This document shows, piece by piece, positions 42,788-53,269 of a stretch of DNA of 64,000 nucleotides (position 1 is the first letter of the stretch; the number at the start of each line of letters is the position of its first letter). Source of the DNA: Microbacterium marinilacus (GTDB lineage: Bacteria; Actinomycetota; Actinomycetes; Actinomycetales; Microbacteriaceae); contig NZ_JAIJZW010000001.1 in assembly GCF_019753765.1 (NCBI RefSeq), forward strand, positions 415,127-479,126. The letters are read 5' to 3'. Position numbers and translations under genes: made by a program. Under the pieces are notes generated by a model. The model was not told the DNA's origin, made no database searches, and saw only the letters and a program-made list of their open reading frames with translations.

Positions 42788-42828
42788 ACGTGCCCTGCGG
42801 GGCGCCCACGGCCGCAGCGGCGAGACGG

Positions 42829-43623
42829 TCAGCGGGACATGCGGGCCAGGAAGGCGCGCGTACGCTCGTGCTGCGGGGCATCGATCACCTGGGACGGCGG
42901 CCCCTGCTCGACCACGACGCCGTCGGCCATGAACACGACGCGGTCGCAGACCTCGCGGGCGAACCCGATCTCGTGGGTCACCACGATCATCGTCATGCCC
43001 TCGTCGGCCAGGCGGCGCATCACGCCCAGCACCTCGCCGACGAGCTCGGGGTCGAGCGCGCTGGTGGGCTCGTCGAACAGCATCACCTTCGGCTTCATGG
43101 CGAGCGCGCGGGCGATCGCCACCCGCTGCTGCTGCCCGCCCGACAGCTGCGACGGGTAGGCGTCGGCGCGGTGGGCCAGGCCGACGCTGTCGAGCAGCGC
43201 CATGGCCTCCGCACGCGCCTCGGCGCGCGGACGACGACGCACGCGCAGCGGCGCCTCCACCACGTTCTCGAGCGCCGTCAGGTGGCCGAACAGGTTGAAG
43301 CGCTGGAACACCATGCCGATGTCACGGCGCCGAGCCGCGACCTCCTTCGGCCGCAGCTCGTGGAGGCGGCCGCGGTGCTCGCGATAGCCGACCAGGACGC
43401 CGTCCACGCGGATCTCGCCCCGGTCCACGTCCTCCAGGTGGTTGACGCAGCGCAGCAGCGTCGACTTCCCGGAGCCGGACGGGCCGAGGACGCCGACGAC
43501 CTCGCCCGCGTTCACCTCGAGGCTCACGCCCTTCAGCACCTCGTTGTGGCCGTACGACTTCTCGACGTCCTGGATCGTGACCAGCGGCGCGGGCGGCACG
43601 GTCGTGTCGACGGGAGTGCTCAT
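42829..43623 (-). CDS. polar amino-acid ABC transporter ATP-binding protein (GlnQ-like)
   Basis: 264 residues. Walker [13 protein letters not shown] (about 49-60), an [30 protein letters not shown] Q-loop segment typical of polar amino-acid ATPases (here [10 protein letters not shown] then [12 protein letters not shown]), signature [17 protein letters not shown], Walker [15 protein letters not shown] and H-loop VVTHEIGF. The ATG overlaps the permease stop by 4 bp (ATGA). It is last in the binding protein-permease-ATPase operon. Confidence 0.95.
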   Translation of the reverse strand: MSTPVDTTVPPAPLVTIQDVEKSYGHNEVLKGVSLEVNAGEVVGVLGPSGSGKSTLLRCVNHLEDVDRGEIRVDGVLVGYREHRGRLHELRPKEVAARRRDIGMVFQRFNLFGHLTALENVVEAPLRVRRRPRAEARAEAMALLDSVGLAHRADAYPSQLSGGQQQRVAIARALAMKPKVMLFDEPTSALDPELVGEVLGVMRRLADEGMTMIVVTHEIGFAREVCDRVVFMADGVVVEQGPPSQVIDAPQHERTRAFLARMSR

Positions 43624-44504
43624 CGGGTGGCCTCCTTGCGGGCGCGCAGCGGCAGCATCCTCGCCAGCCACGCGGACGGGGCGCGGTCCTTGTCGAAGCG
43701 ACGCTCGATCCACAGCTGCAGCACGCTCGCGACCGTCGTCAGCACCAGGTACCAGCAGGCGGCGATGATCAGCATCTCCATGCGCGTGAAGTCCGTCGCG
43801 CCGATCTGCTGCGCACGGTAGAGCATGTCTCCCGCGCCGATCACCGATACGAGCGAGGTCTCCTTCAGCAGCGTCACGAGCTCGTTGCCGGTGGGCGGCA
43901 GGATCGAGCGCATCGCCTGGGGCAGCACGATCCGCGCCATCGTCTGCCCGGGGGTCATGCCGAGCGCGCCGGCGGCCTCGGCCTGGCCGCGGTCCACGGA
44001 CAGGATCCCGCCGCGGACGATCTCCGCCATGTAGGCGGCCTCGTTCAGCGCGAGCGCGAGGATCGCGGCGGCGAAGGGCGGGATCGTGTTGGTCTGGAAG
44101 ACGGTGAAGCCGAGGTCGATCGTGGGCAGGAACAGCGACAGGTTGAACCACACCAGCACCTGCACCAGCAGCGGCGTGCCGCGGAACAGCCACACGAAGC
44201 CGAAGGCGAACGCCGACAGCAGGCGGTTGCGCGAGATCCGCATCACCGCGATGCCGACGCCGAGCACCACTCCCAGCACCATGCTGACGATCGTCAGCAC
44301 GACGGTCACGCCGAGGCCCTGCAGGATGGCCTCCGCGCCGAAGCGTGAGACCACGACCTCCCAGCGGATCACGCTGTTGGCGGCGATCTCGTAGATCACC
44401 TTCGCCAGCAGCGCCACGACGATCGCGACGGTGATCCACTGGCCGTAGTGCCGCACCGGGACGACCGGCGGCCGCGTCCGGTCCGGCGTGACCGGAGAAG
44501 TCAT
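43620..44504 (-). CDS. polar amino-acid ABC transporter permease (HisM/GlnP family)
   Basis: 294 residues with 5-6 membrane helices. The [25 protein letters not shown] stretch (about 65-90), [16 protein letters not shown], and the EAA coupling loop [29 protein letters not shown] (about 155-183, here quoted in part) are classical for the HEQRo family. A single permease implies a homodimer. It starts 7 bp after the binding-protein gene and overlaps the ATPase gene by 4 bp. Confidence 0.95.
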   Translation of the reverse strand: MTSPVTPDRTRPPVVPVRHYGQWITVAIVVALLAKVIYEIAANSVIRWEVVVSRFGAEAILQGLGVTVVLTIVSMVLGVVLGVGIAVMRISRNRLLSAFAFGFVWLFRGTPLLVQVLVWFNLSLFLPTIDLGFTVFQTNTIPPFAAAILALALNEAAYMAEIVRGGILSVDRGQAEAAGALGMTPGQTMARIVLPQAMRSILPPTGNELVTLLKETSLVSVIGAGDMLYRAQQIGATDFTRMEMLIIAACWYLVLTTVASVLQLWIERRFDKDRAPSAWLARMLPLRARKEATR

Positions 44505-44511
44505 CGGGCGA

Positions 44512-45408
44512 TCACTGCTCCGCGCCGTTGACCGTGATGGTCTCGAGGGCGGCGGCGTCGAGCTCGTACCCGGCGAGGATCTCGGCGTAGGTGCCGTCGT
44601 CGACGAGCGACTGCAGCGCGGCCTGGAACGCCTCGACCAGCTCGCTGTCCTTCTGGAACACGTAGCCGAGGGGGCGCGGGTCGATCGACTCGGTGTTGGC
44701 GACCTCGAAGGCCGAGCCGCCGCCGATCTGCGACGCGTTGTAGCGGCCGGTCGCCTCCTGGGTGAGCGTGGCGACCGCGCGGCCCGACTGCACCTGCAGC
44801 AGCGCGTCGTTGTCCGTCGGCTGCGTCAGGATGTCGATCGGCTCGTCGCAGTCGGCCTCGCTGAGGATCTCCTGCTGCGTCGAGTCGACCAGCACGGCGA
44901 CGGTCTGGCCGCACAGGTCGGCGATCGTCGAGATGCCCTCCGGGTTGCCGGACGCGACGATGATCGCCTGGTCGGCGTTGAAGTAGTCGACGAAGTCGTA
45001 GTTCGCCTGGCGCTCGACCGTGTCGGTCATGCCGGCGACGACGATGTCGTAGCGGGCGCCGTCGAGCGAGGGCAGCAGGGTGTCGAACGCGACGTTCTCG
45101 AGCGTGTAGGAGATGCCCAGGCGGGCGGTGACCGCGTCGAGCAGGTCGATGTCGAGGCCGATGACGGTGGAGCCGTCCGCGTCGAGGTACTCGTAGGGCG
45201 GGTAGAACGCCTCGGTGCCCACGACGACGCCGTCCTCCTGCGCGTCGGCGGGCAGCAGGGCGTGCAGCTCCTCGTCGGCGGTCACCGCGGGCGCGTCGCC
45301 CTCGGGGGCCTCGGTCTCGGGAGCGGAGGAGCCGCCGGCGCATCCGGCGAGGAGCAGGCCCGACAGGGCGAAGGCGGCGAGGCCGAGGGCGGGACGGCGG
45401 AGGGACAT
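44512..45408 (-). CDS. polar amino-acid ABC transporter substrate-binding lipoprotein
   Basis: 298 residues. Lipoprotein signal peptide (ALGLAAFALSGLLLAGC, lipid Cys23) and an acidic linker precede a class F binding fold: GTEAFYPPYEYLDADGSTVIGLDIDLLDAVTARLG-type first lobe (about 64-97), DFVDYFNADQAIIVASGNPEG and GYVFQKDSELVEAFQAALQSLVDDG near the C-terminus. The aromatic/charged YPPYE and D-x-D motifs fit cationic or polar amino acids; exact ligand unknown. First gene of the operon, downstream of a TACAAT -10 with a flanking inverted repeat. Confidence 0.93.
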   Translation of the reverse strand: MSLRRPALGLAAFALSGLLLAGCAGGSSAPETEAPEGDAPAVTADEELHALLPADAQEDGVVVGTEAFYPPYEYLDADGSTVIGLDIDLLDAVTARLGISYTLENVAFDTLLPSLDGARYDIVVAGMTDTVERQANYDFVDYFNADQAIIVASGNPEGISTIADLCGQTVAVLVDSTQQEILSEADCDEPIDILTQPTDNDALLQVQSGRAVATLTQEATGRYNASQIGGGSAFEVANTESIDPRPLGYVFQKDSELVEAFQAALQSLVDDGTYAEILAGYELDAAALETITVNGAEQ

Positions 45409-45461
45409 GGTGCTCCTATCGGGGGCGGCTGCTCGTGACGGCCGGGTGCGGGACAACGTCG

Positions 45462-45492
45462 ATTGTAGAGAACCTCGTGTGTCGGCGAGGTT
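45462..45492 (-). promoter_or_regulatory. promoter of the amino-acid ABC operon with adjacent inverted repeat
   Basis: TACAAT -10 (plus strand ATTGTA, 45462-45467) reads leftward, about 54 nt before the binding-protein start. Immediately upstream AACCTCG (45471-45477) and CGAGGTT (45486-45492) form a 7-bp-arm inverted repeat with an 8-bp gap, covering the spacer/-35 zone. It could be an operator or the hrpA terminator stem. Confidence 0.5.
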
Positions 45493-45560
45493 TCGCCGCC
45501 CGCGGGATGTCGGCGGACGCCGAGCGCCGGAGGAGGACGCGCCGACCGGCGTGCCGGGCG

Positions 45561-48500
45561 TCAGCCCCGGAGGGCCTTCTGCAGACGCTGCACCGACACC
45601 GTCTCCGCGGTCCCGAGCCGCTGCGCGAACAGTCCCACTCGCAGCTCCTCGAGCATCCAGCGCGCCTGCCGCAGCCGGGCGGGCGCGTCGGGGGGCAGCG
45701 GGATGGCGCCTCCCGCCTCCGCATACGCCGCCGTCGCGCGCTCGAGCTCGGTCATCCAGGCGCGGTCGCGGCCGGGGTTGTCGGGCAGCGCCTCGAGCCG
45801 CAGACGCGCCCCCTCGAGGTAGCGCGGCAGGTGCTGCAGCCGGGCGAGGCCCGTCTCGGAGACGAACCCGGGACGGATCAGGCCCGCCAGCTGCCCGCGG
45901 ACGTCGCCGAGCGCCCCGAGGAGCGCCATCGAGTTCGCCTTCTTCAGCGCGCGCTCGACATCGCGCGCGGAGGCGAGGATGCGGGCCACGAGGGAGACGC
46001 ACGCGAACACGTCGTCGACGGATCCCCGGACGGCCTCCGCGCGCAGCGCGTCGAACGCGGCGCGGTCGCGGGGAAGGGCGCCGGCGCGCTCGATGACCGC
46101 GTCGGCGACGGCGGCGCGGCAGTCTTCGATGACCGCCTTCGCCGACGGATAGGGCGAGGACGCCAGCGCGAGCTTCTCGTTCGCCGTGAGGTGCTCCTGC
46201 ACGTAGGACGCGGGGGAGGGCACGGTCAGCAGCAGGAGCCTGCGGACGCCGCGGCGCGTCTCGTCCGCCGCGCGCTCGGGCGTCGCCTCGACGCGCAGCG
46301 CGACCGACGTGCCCTCGTCCACGAGGGCGGGGTACCCGCGGACCACGCCGCCCGCGACCCTGGTGTCGACCACCTCGGGGAGCACGTCCAGGTCCCAGCC
46401 GGTCAGCCCGCGGCGCTCGAGGGCCGACGGCGCGGGCGCGCCCGCCACCTCGGCGGGGCCGTCGCGCCGAGCCTGCCGGTCGAGCGAACGCGCGACGCTC
46501 TGTCGGGCCCGGCCGGCGAGCCTGTCCTGCAGGGCGCGGAGGTCACGGTCGGATCCGAGCGCGCGCCCGCGCTCGTCCACGGCGCGGAACGACATGCCGA
46601 GGTGGGCGGGCACGCGCTCCATCTCGAAGGCGCTCGCGTCCACCGGCTGGTTCGCGACGCGCTGGATCCGCCGGGCGAGCGCCTCGCGGAGGGTCTGCGG
46701 CGGGCGCCCGGCGTGGTCCTCGGGTCCGGTGCCGCTCAGCTCGTCCGAGAGCTTCTCGGCCCAGTCGGCGGCGGGCACGACATGCCGGCGAACGGCCTTC
46801 GGCAGCGCGCGCAGCAGGGCCGTCACGAGCTCCGAGCGCATGCCGGGCACCTGCCAGTCGAAGCCGACCGGCTCGATGGAGGCGAGCAGCGCGAGCGGCA
46901 CCACGACCGTGACGCCGTCGTCGGCGGCGCCCGGCTCGAAGCGGTAGGCGAGGTTCAGGGTCTGGTCGCCCTGCGTCCAGCGCGTCGGGAACTCACGGGC
47001 GTCCGCCGTCGCCTGTCCCTCCACGAGGTCGGCCTCGCGCATCGTGAGCAGCTTCGGCGTGCGGTCGAGGGCGTCGCGCCACCACGTCTCGAACGAGCGC
47101 ACGTCGAACACGTCCACGGGCACCCGCGCGTCGTAGAAGGCGAAGACCGCCTCGTCGCCCGCGAGGATGTCGCGGCGACGCTCGCGCTCCTCGAGCTTCT
47201 CGAGACGCCGGCGCAGCTCGTGGTTCTGCCGCAGAAACGCCGTGAGCGCCTGCGGCAGCCGCGACGGGTCCCACTCGCCCTCCACCAGCGCGTGGCGGAC
47301 GAACAGCTCGCGCGCGGCGGGGCGGTCGACGCGTGCGAACTGGATCCTCCGGCGCGGCACGATCTCCACCCCGTACAGGGTGACCTTCTCGTACGCCATG
47401 GCGGCGCCGGCGTCCTTCGACCAGTGCGGCTCGCTGACCTGGCGTCTGGCGAGGTCACCCGCCAGAGTCTCCGCCCACGCCGGGTCGATCTGCGCGGCCG
47501 TGCGGGCGAACAGCCGCGACGTCTCCACCAGCTCGGCGGCCATGACCGCCTTCGGGCGACGCCGCCGCAGCACCGAGCCGGGGAACACCGAGAACCGGAT
47601 GCCCCTCGCCCCCCGGTACTGCGCGCCTCGGCCCTCCCGGACCTTCTCGCGCTCGTCGAGCACGCCGATCTGCGACAGCAGACCAGCGAGGAGCGCCTGG
47701 TGGATCGCATCGCCCGCCTGCCCGGCCGCCTGTCCGCCGTCGCCGGAGCGGGCGGCGGCGGAGCCCGACGACGCGCTGCGCCGGCGGCCGTCGCGACCGC
47801 CGAGGCCCCCGGCGAGACCGCGCAGCTGCCGGTGCACGTCGAACCACTCCCGCACCCGCACGTAGTTGAGGAACTCCGAGCGGCACAGGCGCCGGAAGGC
47901 GCTCGACCCGAGCTCCGCCTGCTTGTCCTGCAGGTGGTTCCACAGGTTCAGCAGCGTGAGGAAGTCGCTGGTCGGATCGGCGAAGCGCGCGTGCGCCTGA
48001 TCCGCCTGCTCCCGGCGGTCCTCGGGCCTCTCCCGCACGTCCTGGATGGACATCCCCGAGACGATCGCGAGCACCTCCGTGACCGTGCCGTTGCGGTGCG
48101 CCTCGACGAGCATGCGCGCGAACCTCGGGTCGATCGGCAGTCGCGCGATGTCGCGGCCGATCCGGGTGAGACGGGGCGACCCGTCGCGGATCAGCGCGAC
48201 GGCGCCCAGCTCGACCAGCAGGTCGAGCGCCGCCTTGACGCCCCGGGAGTCGGGAGGGGTGAGGAAGGGGAACTCCGACACGTCGCCGAACTCGAGCGCG
48301 AGCATCTGCAGGATCACCGACGCGAGCGAGGTGCGCAGGATCTCCGGCTCGGTGAACTCGGGTCGGCGGTCGAAGTCGTCCTGGCCGTACAGGCGGATGG
48401 CGATGCCCGAGCTGGTGCGGCCCGCGCGGCCGGAGCGCTGCTGCGCCGAGGCCTGCGAGATCGCCTCGATCGGCAGGCGCTGCACCTTGGCACGGTTGCT

Positions 48501-49499
48501 GTAGCGCGAGATGCGCGCGGTGCCCGTGTCGATCACGTACTTGATCCCCGGCACCGTCAGGGACGTCTCCGCGACGTTCGTCGCGAGGATCACCCGGCGC
48601 CGCAGCCCCGCGACGGTCGACCGCTCGAACACGCGGTGCTGCTCCGCCGCGCTCAGCCGGCCGTAGAGCGGAAGGACCTCCGTCGGCGATCGCTGGTCGC
48701 GGAACGCGCCGCGCACCGCGTCGGCGGCGTCGCGGATCTCGGCCTCGCCGGGCAGGAACACCAGCACGTCGCCCGGCGCCTCCCTGTCCAGCTCGCGCAG
48801 CGCGGCGACGATGCCGGACACCTCGTCCTCCGCGTCGTAGCCGCGATCGGCGGCTTCGGCTTCGGCGTCGTCGCCCGCGGCGTCGGTCGTCTCCGACGTC
48901 AGCGGCCGGTACCGCACCTCGACCGGGAACGTGCGTCCCGACACCTCGATGATCGGCGCGGGAGTGCCGTCGGGCTCCGCGAAGTGGCGGGCGAACGACT
49001 CGGGGTCGATCGTGGCGGAGGTGATGACCACCTTCAGGTCGGGGCGCTGGGGCAGGAGCCGGCGCAGGTAGCCGAGCAGGAAGTCGACGTTGAGCGACCG
49101 CTCGTGCGCCTCGTCGACGATGATCGTGTCGTACCGCGACAGCAGGCGGTCGCGGTGGATCTCGTTCAGCAGGATGCCGTCGGTCATGAGGGCGATGCGC
49201 GTGGCGTCCGACACCTTGTCCGTGAAGCGCACCTTGTAGCCGACGACGTCGCCGAGCTCGACCTGCAGCTCCTCGGCGACCCGCTCCGCGATGGTGCGGG
49301 CGGCGAGACGGCGGGGCTGCGTGTGGGCGATCCGCTCGCGGCCGAGCTCCAGGGCGATCTTCGGCAGCTGGGTCGTCTTGCCCGACCCGGTCGCGCCCGC
49401 GACGATCACGACCTGGTGGCCAGCGATCGCGCGCGCGATCTCCTCCCGGGCGCCGCTGACGGGCAGCTCGGGCGGGTAGGAGATGCGCGGTTCGGGCAT
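45561..49499 (-). CDS. hrpA: ATP-dependent RNA helicase HrpA (DEAH box)
   Basis: 1312 residues, normal for HrpA. Helicase core: Walker A GATGSGKTT (35-43), DEAH at 129-132 (VDEAHERS), SAT motif (TSATID, about 173), FLPGEAEIRD (about 250) and QRSGRAGRTSSGIAIRLY (motif VI, about 338). HA2, OB-fold and a long HrpA-specific C-terminal region (DUF3418) fill the rest. An odd Gly/Ser/Arg-rich low-complexity patch near 560-600 (GGLGGRDGRRRSASSGSAAARSGDGG, quoted in part) is lineage-specific. HrpA helps rescue stalled ribosomes and mRNA. The start has a TAGACT -10 8 nt upstream, so the mRNA is leaderless or nearly so. Confidence 0.95.
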   Translation of the reverse strand: MPEPRISYPPELPVSGAREEIARAIAGHQVVIVAGATGSGKTTQLPKIALELGRERIAHTQPRRLAARTIAERVAEELQVELGDVVGYKVRFTDKVSDATRIALMTDGILLNEIHRDRLLSRYDTIIVDEAHERSLNVDFLLGYLRRLLPQRPDLKVVITSATIDPESFARHFAEPDGTPAPIIEVSGRTFPVEVRYRPLTSETTDAAGDDAEAEAADRGYDAEDEVSGIVAALRELDREAPGDVLVFLPGEAEIRDAADAVRGAFRDQRSPTEVLPLYGRLSAAEQHRVFERSTVAGLRRRVILATNVAETSLTVPGIKYVIDTGTARISRYSNRAKVQRLPIEAISQASAQQRSGRAGRTSSGIAIRLYGQDDFDRRPEFTEPEILRTSLASVILQMLALEFGDVSEFPFLTPPDSRGVKAALDLLVELGAVALIRDGSPRLTRIGRDIARLPIDPRFARMLVEAHRNGTVTEVLAIVSGMSIQDVRERPEDRREQADQAHARFADPTSDFLTLLNLWNHLQDKQAELGSSAFRRLCRSEFLNYVRVREWFDVHRQLRGLAGGLGGRDGRRRSASSGSAAARSGDGGQAAGQAGDAIHQALLAGLLSQIGVLDEREKVREGRGAQYRGARGIRFSVFPGSVLRRRRPKAVMAAELVETSRLFARTAAQIDPAWAETLAGDLARRQVSEPHWSKDAGAAMAYEKVTLYGVEIVPRRRIQFARVDRPAARELFVRHALVEGEWDPSRLPQALTAFLRQNHELRRRLEKLEERERRRDILAGDEAVFAFYDARVPVDVFDVRSFETWWRDALDRTPKLLTMREADLVEGQATADAREFPTRWTQGDQTLNLAYRFEPGAADDGVTVVVPLALLASIEPVGFDWQVPGMRSELVTALLRALPKAVRRHVVPAADWAEKLSDELSGTGPEDHAGRPPQTLREALARRIQRVANQPVDASAFEMERVPAHLGMSFRAVDERGRALGSDRDLRALQDRLAGRARQSVARSLDRQARRDGPAEVAGAPAPSALERRGLTGWDLDVLPEVVDTRVAGGVVRGYPALVDEGTSVALRVEATPERAADETRRGVRRLLLLTVPSPASYVQEHLTANEKLALASSPYPSAKAVIEDCRAAVADAVIERAGALPRDRAAFDALRAEAVRGSVDDVFACVSLVARILASARDVERALKKANSMALLGALGDVRGQLAGLIRPGFVSETGLARLQHLPRYLEGARLRLEALPDNPGRDRAWMTELERATAAYAEAGGAIPLPPDAPARLRQARWMLEELRVGLFAQRLGTAETVSVQRLQKALRG

Positions 49500-49507
49500 A
49501 GCCCTTC

Positions 49508-49513
49508 AGTCTA
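49508..49513 (-). promoter_or_regulatory. -10 element of hrpA (leaderless or very short leader)
   Basis: TAGACT on the minus strand, 8 nt before the ATG. GAAGGG lies in the short gap. Confidence 0.5.
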
Positions 49514-49543
49514 GGCGGCGCGCCGCCCCGTTCCGCCCGTCGG

Positions 49544-50719
49544 TCACGACGCGGCGAACGCCGTGGTGATCGCGTCGCGGTAGGCCTCGATCATCCGCCG
49601 CGAGCCGATGCGCTCGCGCTCGGCGGGCAGCAGCGGGTGCGGCTCGGCCGCCCGGTCGAGGGCCCGCTGCCAGTGCGCGGCGATGTCGGCGGGATCGTGC
49701 GCCGTGACGTATCCGACCCCGGCGGCCTCGCGCGGCGCGTCGCCGACGGGAGTCGTGACGGGGACGGCGCCGCTCGCGATGCCCTCGAGCAGGCACAGCG
49801 GCGAGGCCTCGCCGAAGGAGCTGGTCAGCGAGACGACGTCCGCGATGCGGTAGAGCGCCGGCATGTCGTCGCGGATGCCGAGGGCGAGCAGCCGGTCGTG
49901 GTCTCGGATGCCGCTGCCGTCGAGCAGCTCCGCGAAGGCGGGGTTGTCGCGCGTCATGCCCGCGCCGCACATCACGTACCGGGTGCGGTCGTCGAGCTCC
50001 TGGTGCGCCGCGACCGCGCGCAGGAACAGCCCCGGGTCCTTCATCGGGTCGAACCGTGCCGCGAAGATCACGACGCGGTCGCCGTCGGGAACGCCGAGCG
50101 CCGCGCGGGTCGCCGCGCGCTCCGCCGCGTCGCCGGGCCGGAAGAGCGCGAGGTCGATGCCGTTGGGGATCACGACGCGCCGCCGCGGCTCGACGCCGGC
50201 CTTGAGGTAGGCGAGCTCGGTGGTCTCCGCGCACGAGATCACGTCGGTCACCAGCCCGTCGCGCGTCGCGTCGACCAGCACCTCCAGCGCCTCGCCCGAG
50301 TGCCGGGGGTCCGATCGGTGAAGGCACACCAGCACCGGCACGTCGGGCATCATGCCGCGGTCCCGCAGCGCGCGCAGCACGCCCACCGGCTGCTCCTTGA
50401 GCGAGAGCACCACGTCGGCCTCCTGCACGGCGCGCGCGGCGATCTCGAGCTCGTCGTCGCTGTACGACTCGGGCGTCGGCGGCTGCGCTCCGGCGACGCG
50501 CCCGAGGGTGTGCACGGGCACGCCGATGGCGGCGAGCGCCTGATACCGGGCGTCGGCCTCCATCCGCTGCACGGTGCCCTCGCGGCGGGCCGTGCTGGCG
50601 ATGCTGAGCACGGAGTGCCGCTGTCCGAGTGCGTGCAGCGAGCGGATCACGTGCGTGTGCAGGATGCGCGCACCGCCCGCGAAGAATCCCTCGTACAGGC
50701 TCAGAACGCGAATGGACAT
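49544..50719 (-). CDS. GT4-family glycosyltransferase
   Basis: 391 residues with the GT-B fold. The N-terminal acceptor domain begins at RVLSLYEGFFAGGARILHTHVI; the C-terminal donor domain has VVIPNGIDLALFRPG (about 190-205), VVIFAARFDPMKDPGLFLRAV (about 228-248), MCGAGMTRDN and the E(x7)E motif in SFGEASPLCLLEGIASGAVPV (about 310-330), which binds the nucleotide-sugar. Likely transfers a hexose to a cell-envelope or small-molecule acceptor. AGGGAGC precedes the ATG; the longer upstream frame lacks a Shine-Dalgarno. A lone gene next to hrpA; no envelope cluster is present. Confidence 0.87.
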   Translation of the reverse strand: MSIRVLSLYEGFFAGGARILHTHVIRSLHALGQRHSVLSIASTARREGTVQRMEADARYQALAAIGVPVHTLGRVAGAQPPTPESYSDDELEIAARAVQEADVVLSLKEQPVGVLRALRDRGMMPDVPVLVCLHRSDPRHSGEALEVLVDATRDGLVTDVISCAETTELAYLKAGVEPRRRVVIPNGIDLALFRPGDAAERAATRAALGVPDGDRVVIFAARFDPMKDPGLFLRAVAAHQELDDRTRYVMCGAGMTRDNPAFAELLDGSGIRDHDRLLALGIRDDMPALYRIADVVSLTSSFGEASPLCLLEGIASGAVPVTTPVGDAPREAAGVGYVTAHDPADIAAHWQRALDRAAEPHPLLPAERERIGSRRMIEAYRDAITTAFAAS

Positions 50720-50760
50720 GGAGCTCCCTGCGATGACGTGACGATGTCGACTGGCGGTGC

Positions 50761-51696
<936 letters not shown>

Positions 51697-51700
51697 GCCC

Positions 51701-52558
51701 GTGCGGGGATTCGACACCGTGAGCGCGATGCGCGTGCTCGTGCGGCTGGCCTTCGCCGCCGCGTCGGCGATCCTGCTGATCTGGGTCGTCGAGGGGCTCA
51801 CGGGCACGGACGGACGCGAGTCGATCCTGCCGTTCCTGCGCGACGACTCCGGGCGCGGCGTGATCATCTTCGTCGGCGTCGCCTGGGGCCTGCTGCTGCT
51901 GACCGGCGCCGGCCGGCTGGTCCCGGCGGGGGCCGAGGCCGCCGGCGGCGTGCCTGCGGGCGCGCGGCCGCGCCGCGGCCGCGACACCGCGATCGCCGTC
52001 GCCACGATCTCGTCGCTGTCCCGCACCGGCCTGACCGTCAACGACGTGCCGCAGTACGACATCCATCTCGACGTGACGCCGGCCGAGGGCGAGCCGTTCC
52101 CCGCCCGGCTGCGGCAGCTGATCCCCGTCGAGGAGGCCGCCGCCCTCACGACGGGGAGCCCGCTCCCGGTCGAGTACGAGACAGCCGACCACGGCAGGAT
52201 CGCCGTCGCCGACCCGACGGAGCAGCGCGTGCGCGAGCGCCTGCTGCGCTGGCGGATCGACCGAGGCCTGATCCCGGCGGACCTCGTCGCCGCGCGGACG
52301 TCCGGGGTGACCTCGCCGGCGTCGGTGCTCGCGCTGCGTCCGACCGGCCGAAGGCGGGAGGGGCAGGTCGAGATCGAGCTGCGCCTGCTCGTCACCCCGG
52401 AGGACGGAGGCGCGCCCTGGGAGGCCGACACGCAGGCCTTCGTGCACCCGGAGGCGCTGTCACGCGTGCAGGTGGGCTCGCCCGTCTTCGCCATGTACCA
52501 GCCCCACGACCCGCAGACCGTCGCGATGACGGTGCTGCGCGAGGAGGCCGCACGATGA
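51701..52558 (+). CDS. membrane-anchored protein of unknown function (DUF3592-like partner)
   Basis: 285 residues with two N-terminal transmembrane segments (about 12-30 and 50-68) and a long soluble C-terminal part. That part contains two similar beta-rich modules (about 95-170, IAVATISSLSRTGLTVNDVPQYDIHLDV, and about 200-280, VEIELRLLVTPEDGGAP), so it may be an internal duplication. The NDVPQYDIHLDV style and ending in small beta domains recall DUF3592/SHOCT-less proteins, but no family is certain. GTG at 51701 is used; GTG 51719 and ATG 51728 are alternatives. It overlaps the next gene by 4 bp (ATGA), so the two products probably work together in the membrane. Confidence 0.55.
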   Translation: MRGFDTVSAMRVLVRLAFAAASAILLIWVVEGLTGTDGRESILPFLRDDSGRGVIIFVGVAWGLLLLTGAGRLVPAGAEAAGGVPAGARPRRGRDTAIAVATISSLSRTGLTVNDVPQYDIHLDVTPAEGEPFPARLRQLIPVEEAAALTTGSPLPVEYETADHGRIAVADPTEQRVRERLLRWRIDRGLIPADLVAARTSGVTSPASVLALRPTGRRREGQVEIELRLLVTPEDGGAPWEADTQAFVHPEALSRVQVGSPVFAMYQPHDPQTVAMTVLREEAAR

Positions 52559-53073
52559 ACCCCGTGGTCGACGCCATCGTCTGGCTCGCGAACTTCCCCG
52601 TGACCCACGGCTACGCCATGGTCTTCATCGCCGGCTTCTCGTCGATGGGCCTCATCGCCATGGCGGCCGGGCTCTCGGCCCGTCGACGGAAGGCGGCCCC
52701 GGGCGCCGGGCCCGCGGCGGCCGCGTCGCCCGGTGCCCGGCCGCTCGCGGTCGTCCAGGCGTGGCTGTACCGCGTGCTCGCCGTCGGCGTGATCGGAGGC
52801 GGCGTGCTCGGCCTCCTCTCGCTGACGGGCGTCTCCGCGACCGGCTGGTACATCCACCAGCACGGCGCCACGGCGGAGGGCACGAGGGACGGCGACTGGA
52901 TCACGTTCACCGCCTCGGACGGCGTCGAGTACACCGTGCCGTACGACTTCTTCACCCCGGCGTCCTACCCGGACACGGGGGCGTCGCTCATGTCCGACGT
53001 CGTCACGGTCCGCTACCTCGAGTCGCATCCGCAGACGTACGTCGTCGACACCGGCGCCACCGACACCTTCTAG
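52555..53073 (+). CDS. small membrane protein of unknown function (DUF3592-like)
   Basis: 172 residues with two transmembrane segments (about 16-38 and 72-92) around a positively charged loop (SARRRKAAPG). An extracytoplasmic beta domain follows (ATAEGTRDGDWITFTASDGVEYTVPYDFFTPASYPDTG), resembling DUF3592, which occurs in small envelope proteins. Start ATG overlaps the stop of the preceding gene (ATGA). Function unknown; coupling to the upstream membrane protein suggests a two-protein complex. Confidence 0.6.
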   Translation: MNPVVDAIVWLANFPVTHGYAMVFIAGFSSMGLIAMAAGLSARRRKAAPGAGPAAAASPGARPLAVVQAWLYRVLAVGVIGGGVLGLLSLTGVSATGWYIHQHGATAEGTRDGDWITFTASDGVEYTVPYDFFTPASYPDTGASLMSDVVTVRYLESHPQTYVVDTGATDTF

Positions 53074-53160
53074 GGCATTCGAGTCCCAGGACGCGCGGGG
53101 CGGGGCGCGGGGTCCGTCACGGTGCCCGGTCGCAGGAGGACCGACTCGGTCGTCGGACGG

Positions 53161-53199
53161 GCGGGACGCGGGCACGCCGGGATGAACGGGGCGTCCCGC
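53161..53199. terminator. inverted repeat between convergent genes
   Basis: GCGGGACGC and GCGTCCCGC are perfect 9-bp arms with a long 21-nt loop in the 196-bp gap between the membrane-protein pair and pmt. Could be a weak bidirectional terminator. The rest of the gap holds only a 13-bp direct repeat (GATCCGACGACCG/GATCCGGCGACCG, 20 bp apart). Confidence 0.35.
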
Positions 53200-53269
53200 T
53201 CGCCCCACGGATCCGACGACCGGGCAGTCGATCCGGCGACCGCGCCATGGTGAGCGAGCGGCGACGGCC

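Noticed and set aside
45435..49514. Open frame of about 1360 codons antisense to hrpA
   Set aside because: Mirror of codon bias in hrpA; composition is Arg/Val/His/Gln-rich with no domain, while hrpA has all helicase motifs.
53210..53242. Direct repeat GATCCGACGACCG/GATCCGGCGACCG, 20 bp apart
   Set aside because: Short, one mismatch, CG-rich sequence in which chance repeats are common; no associated feature.
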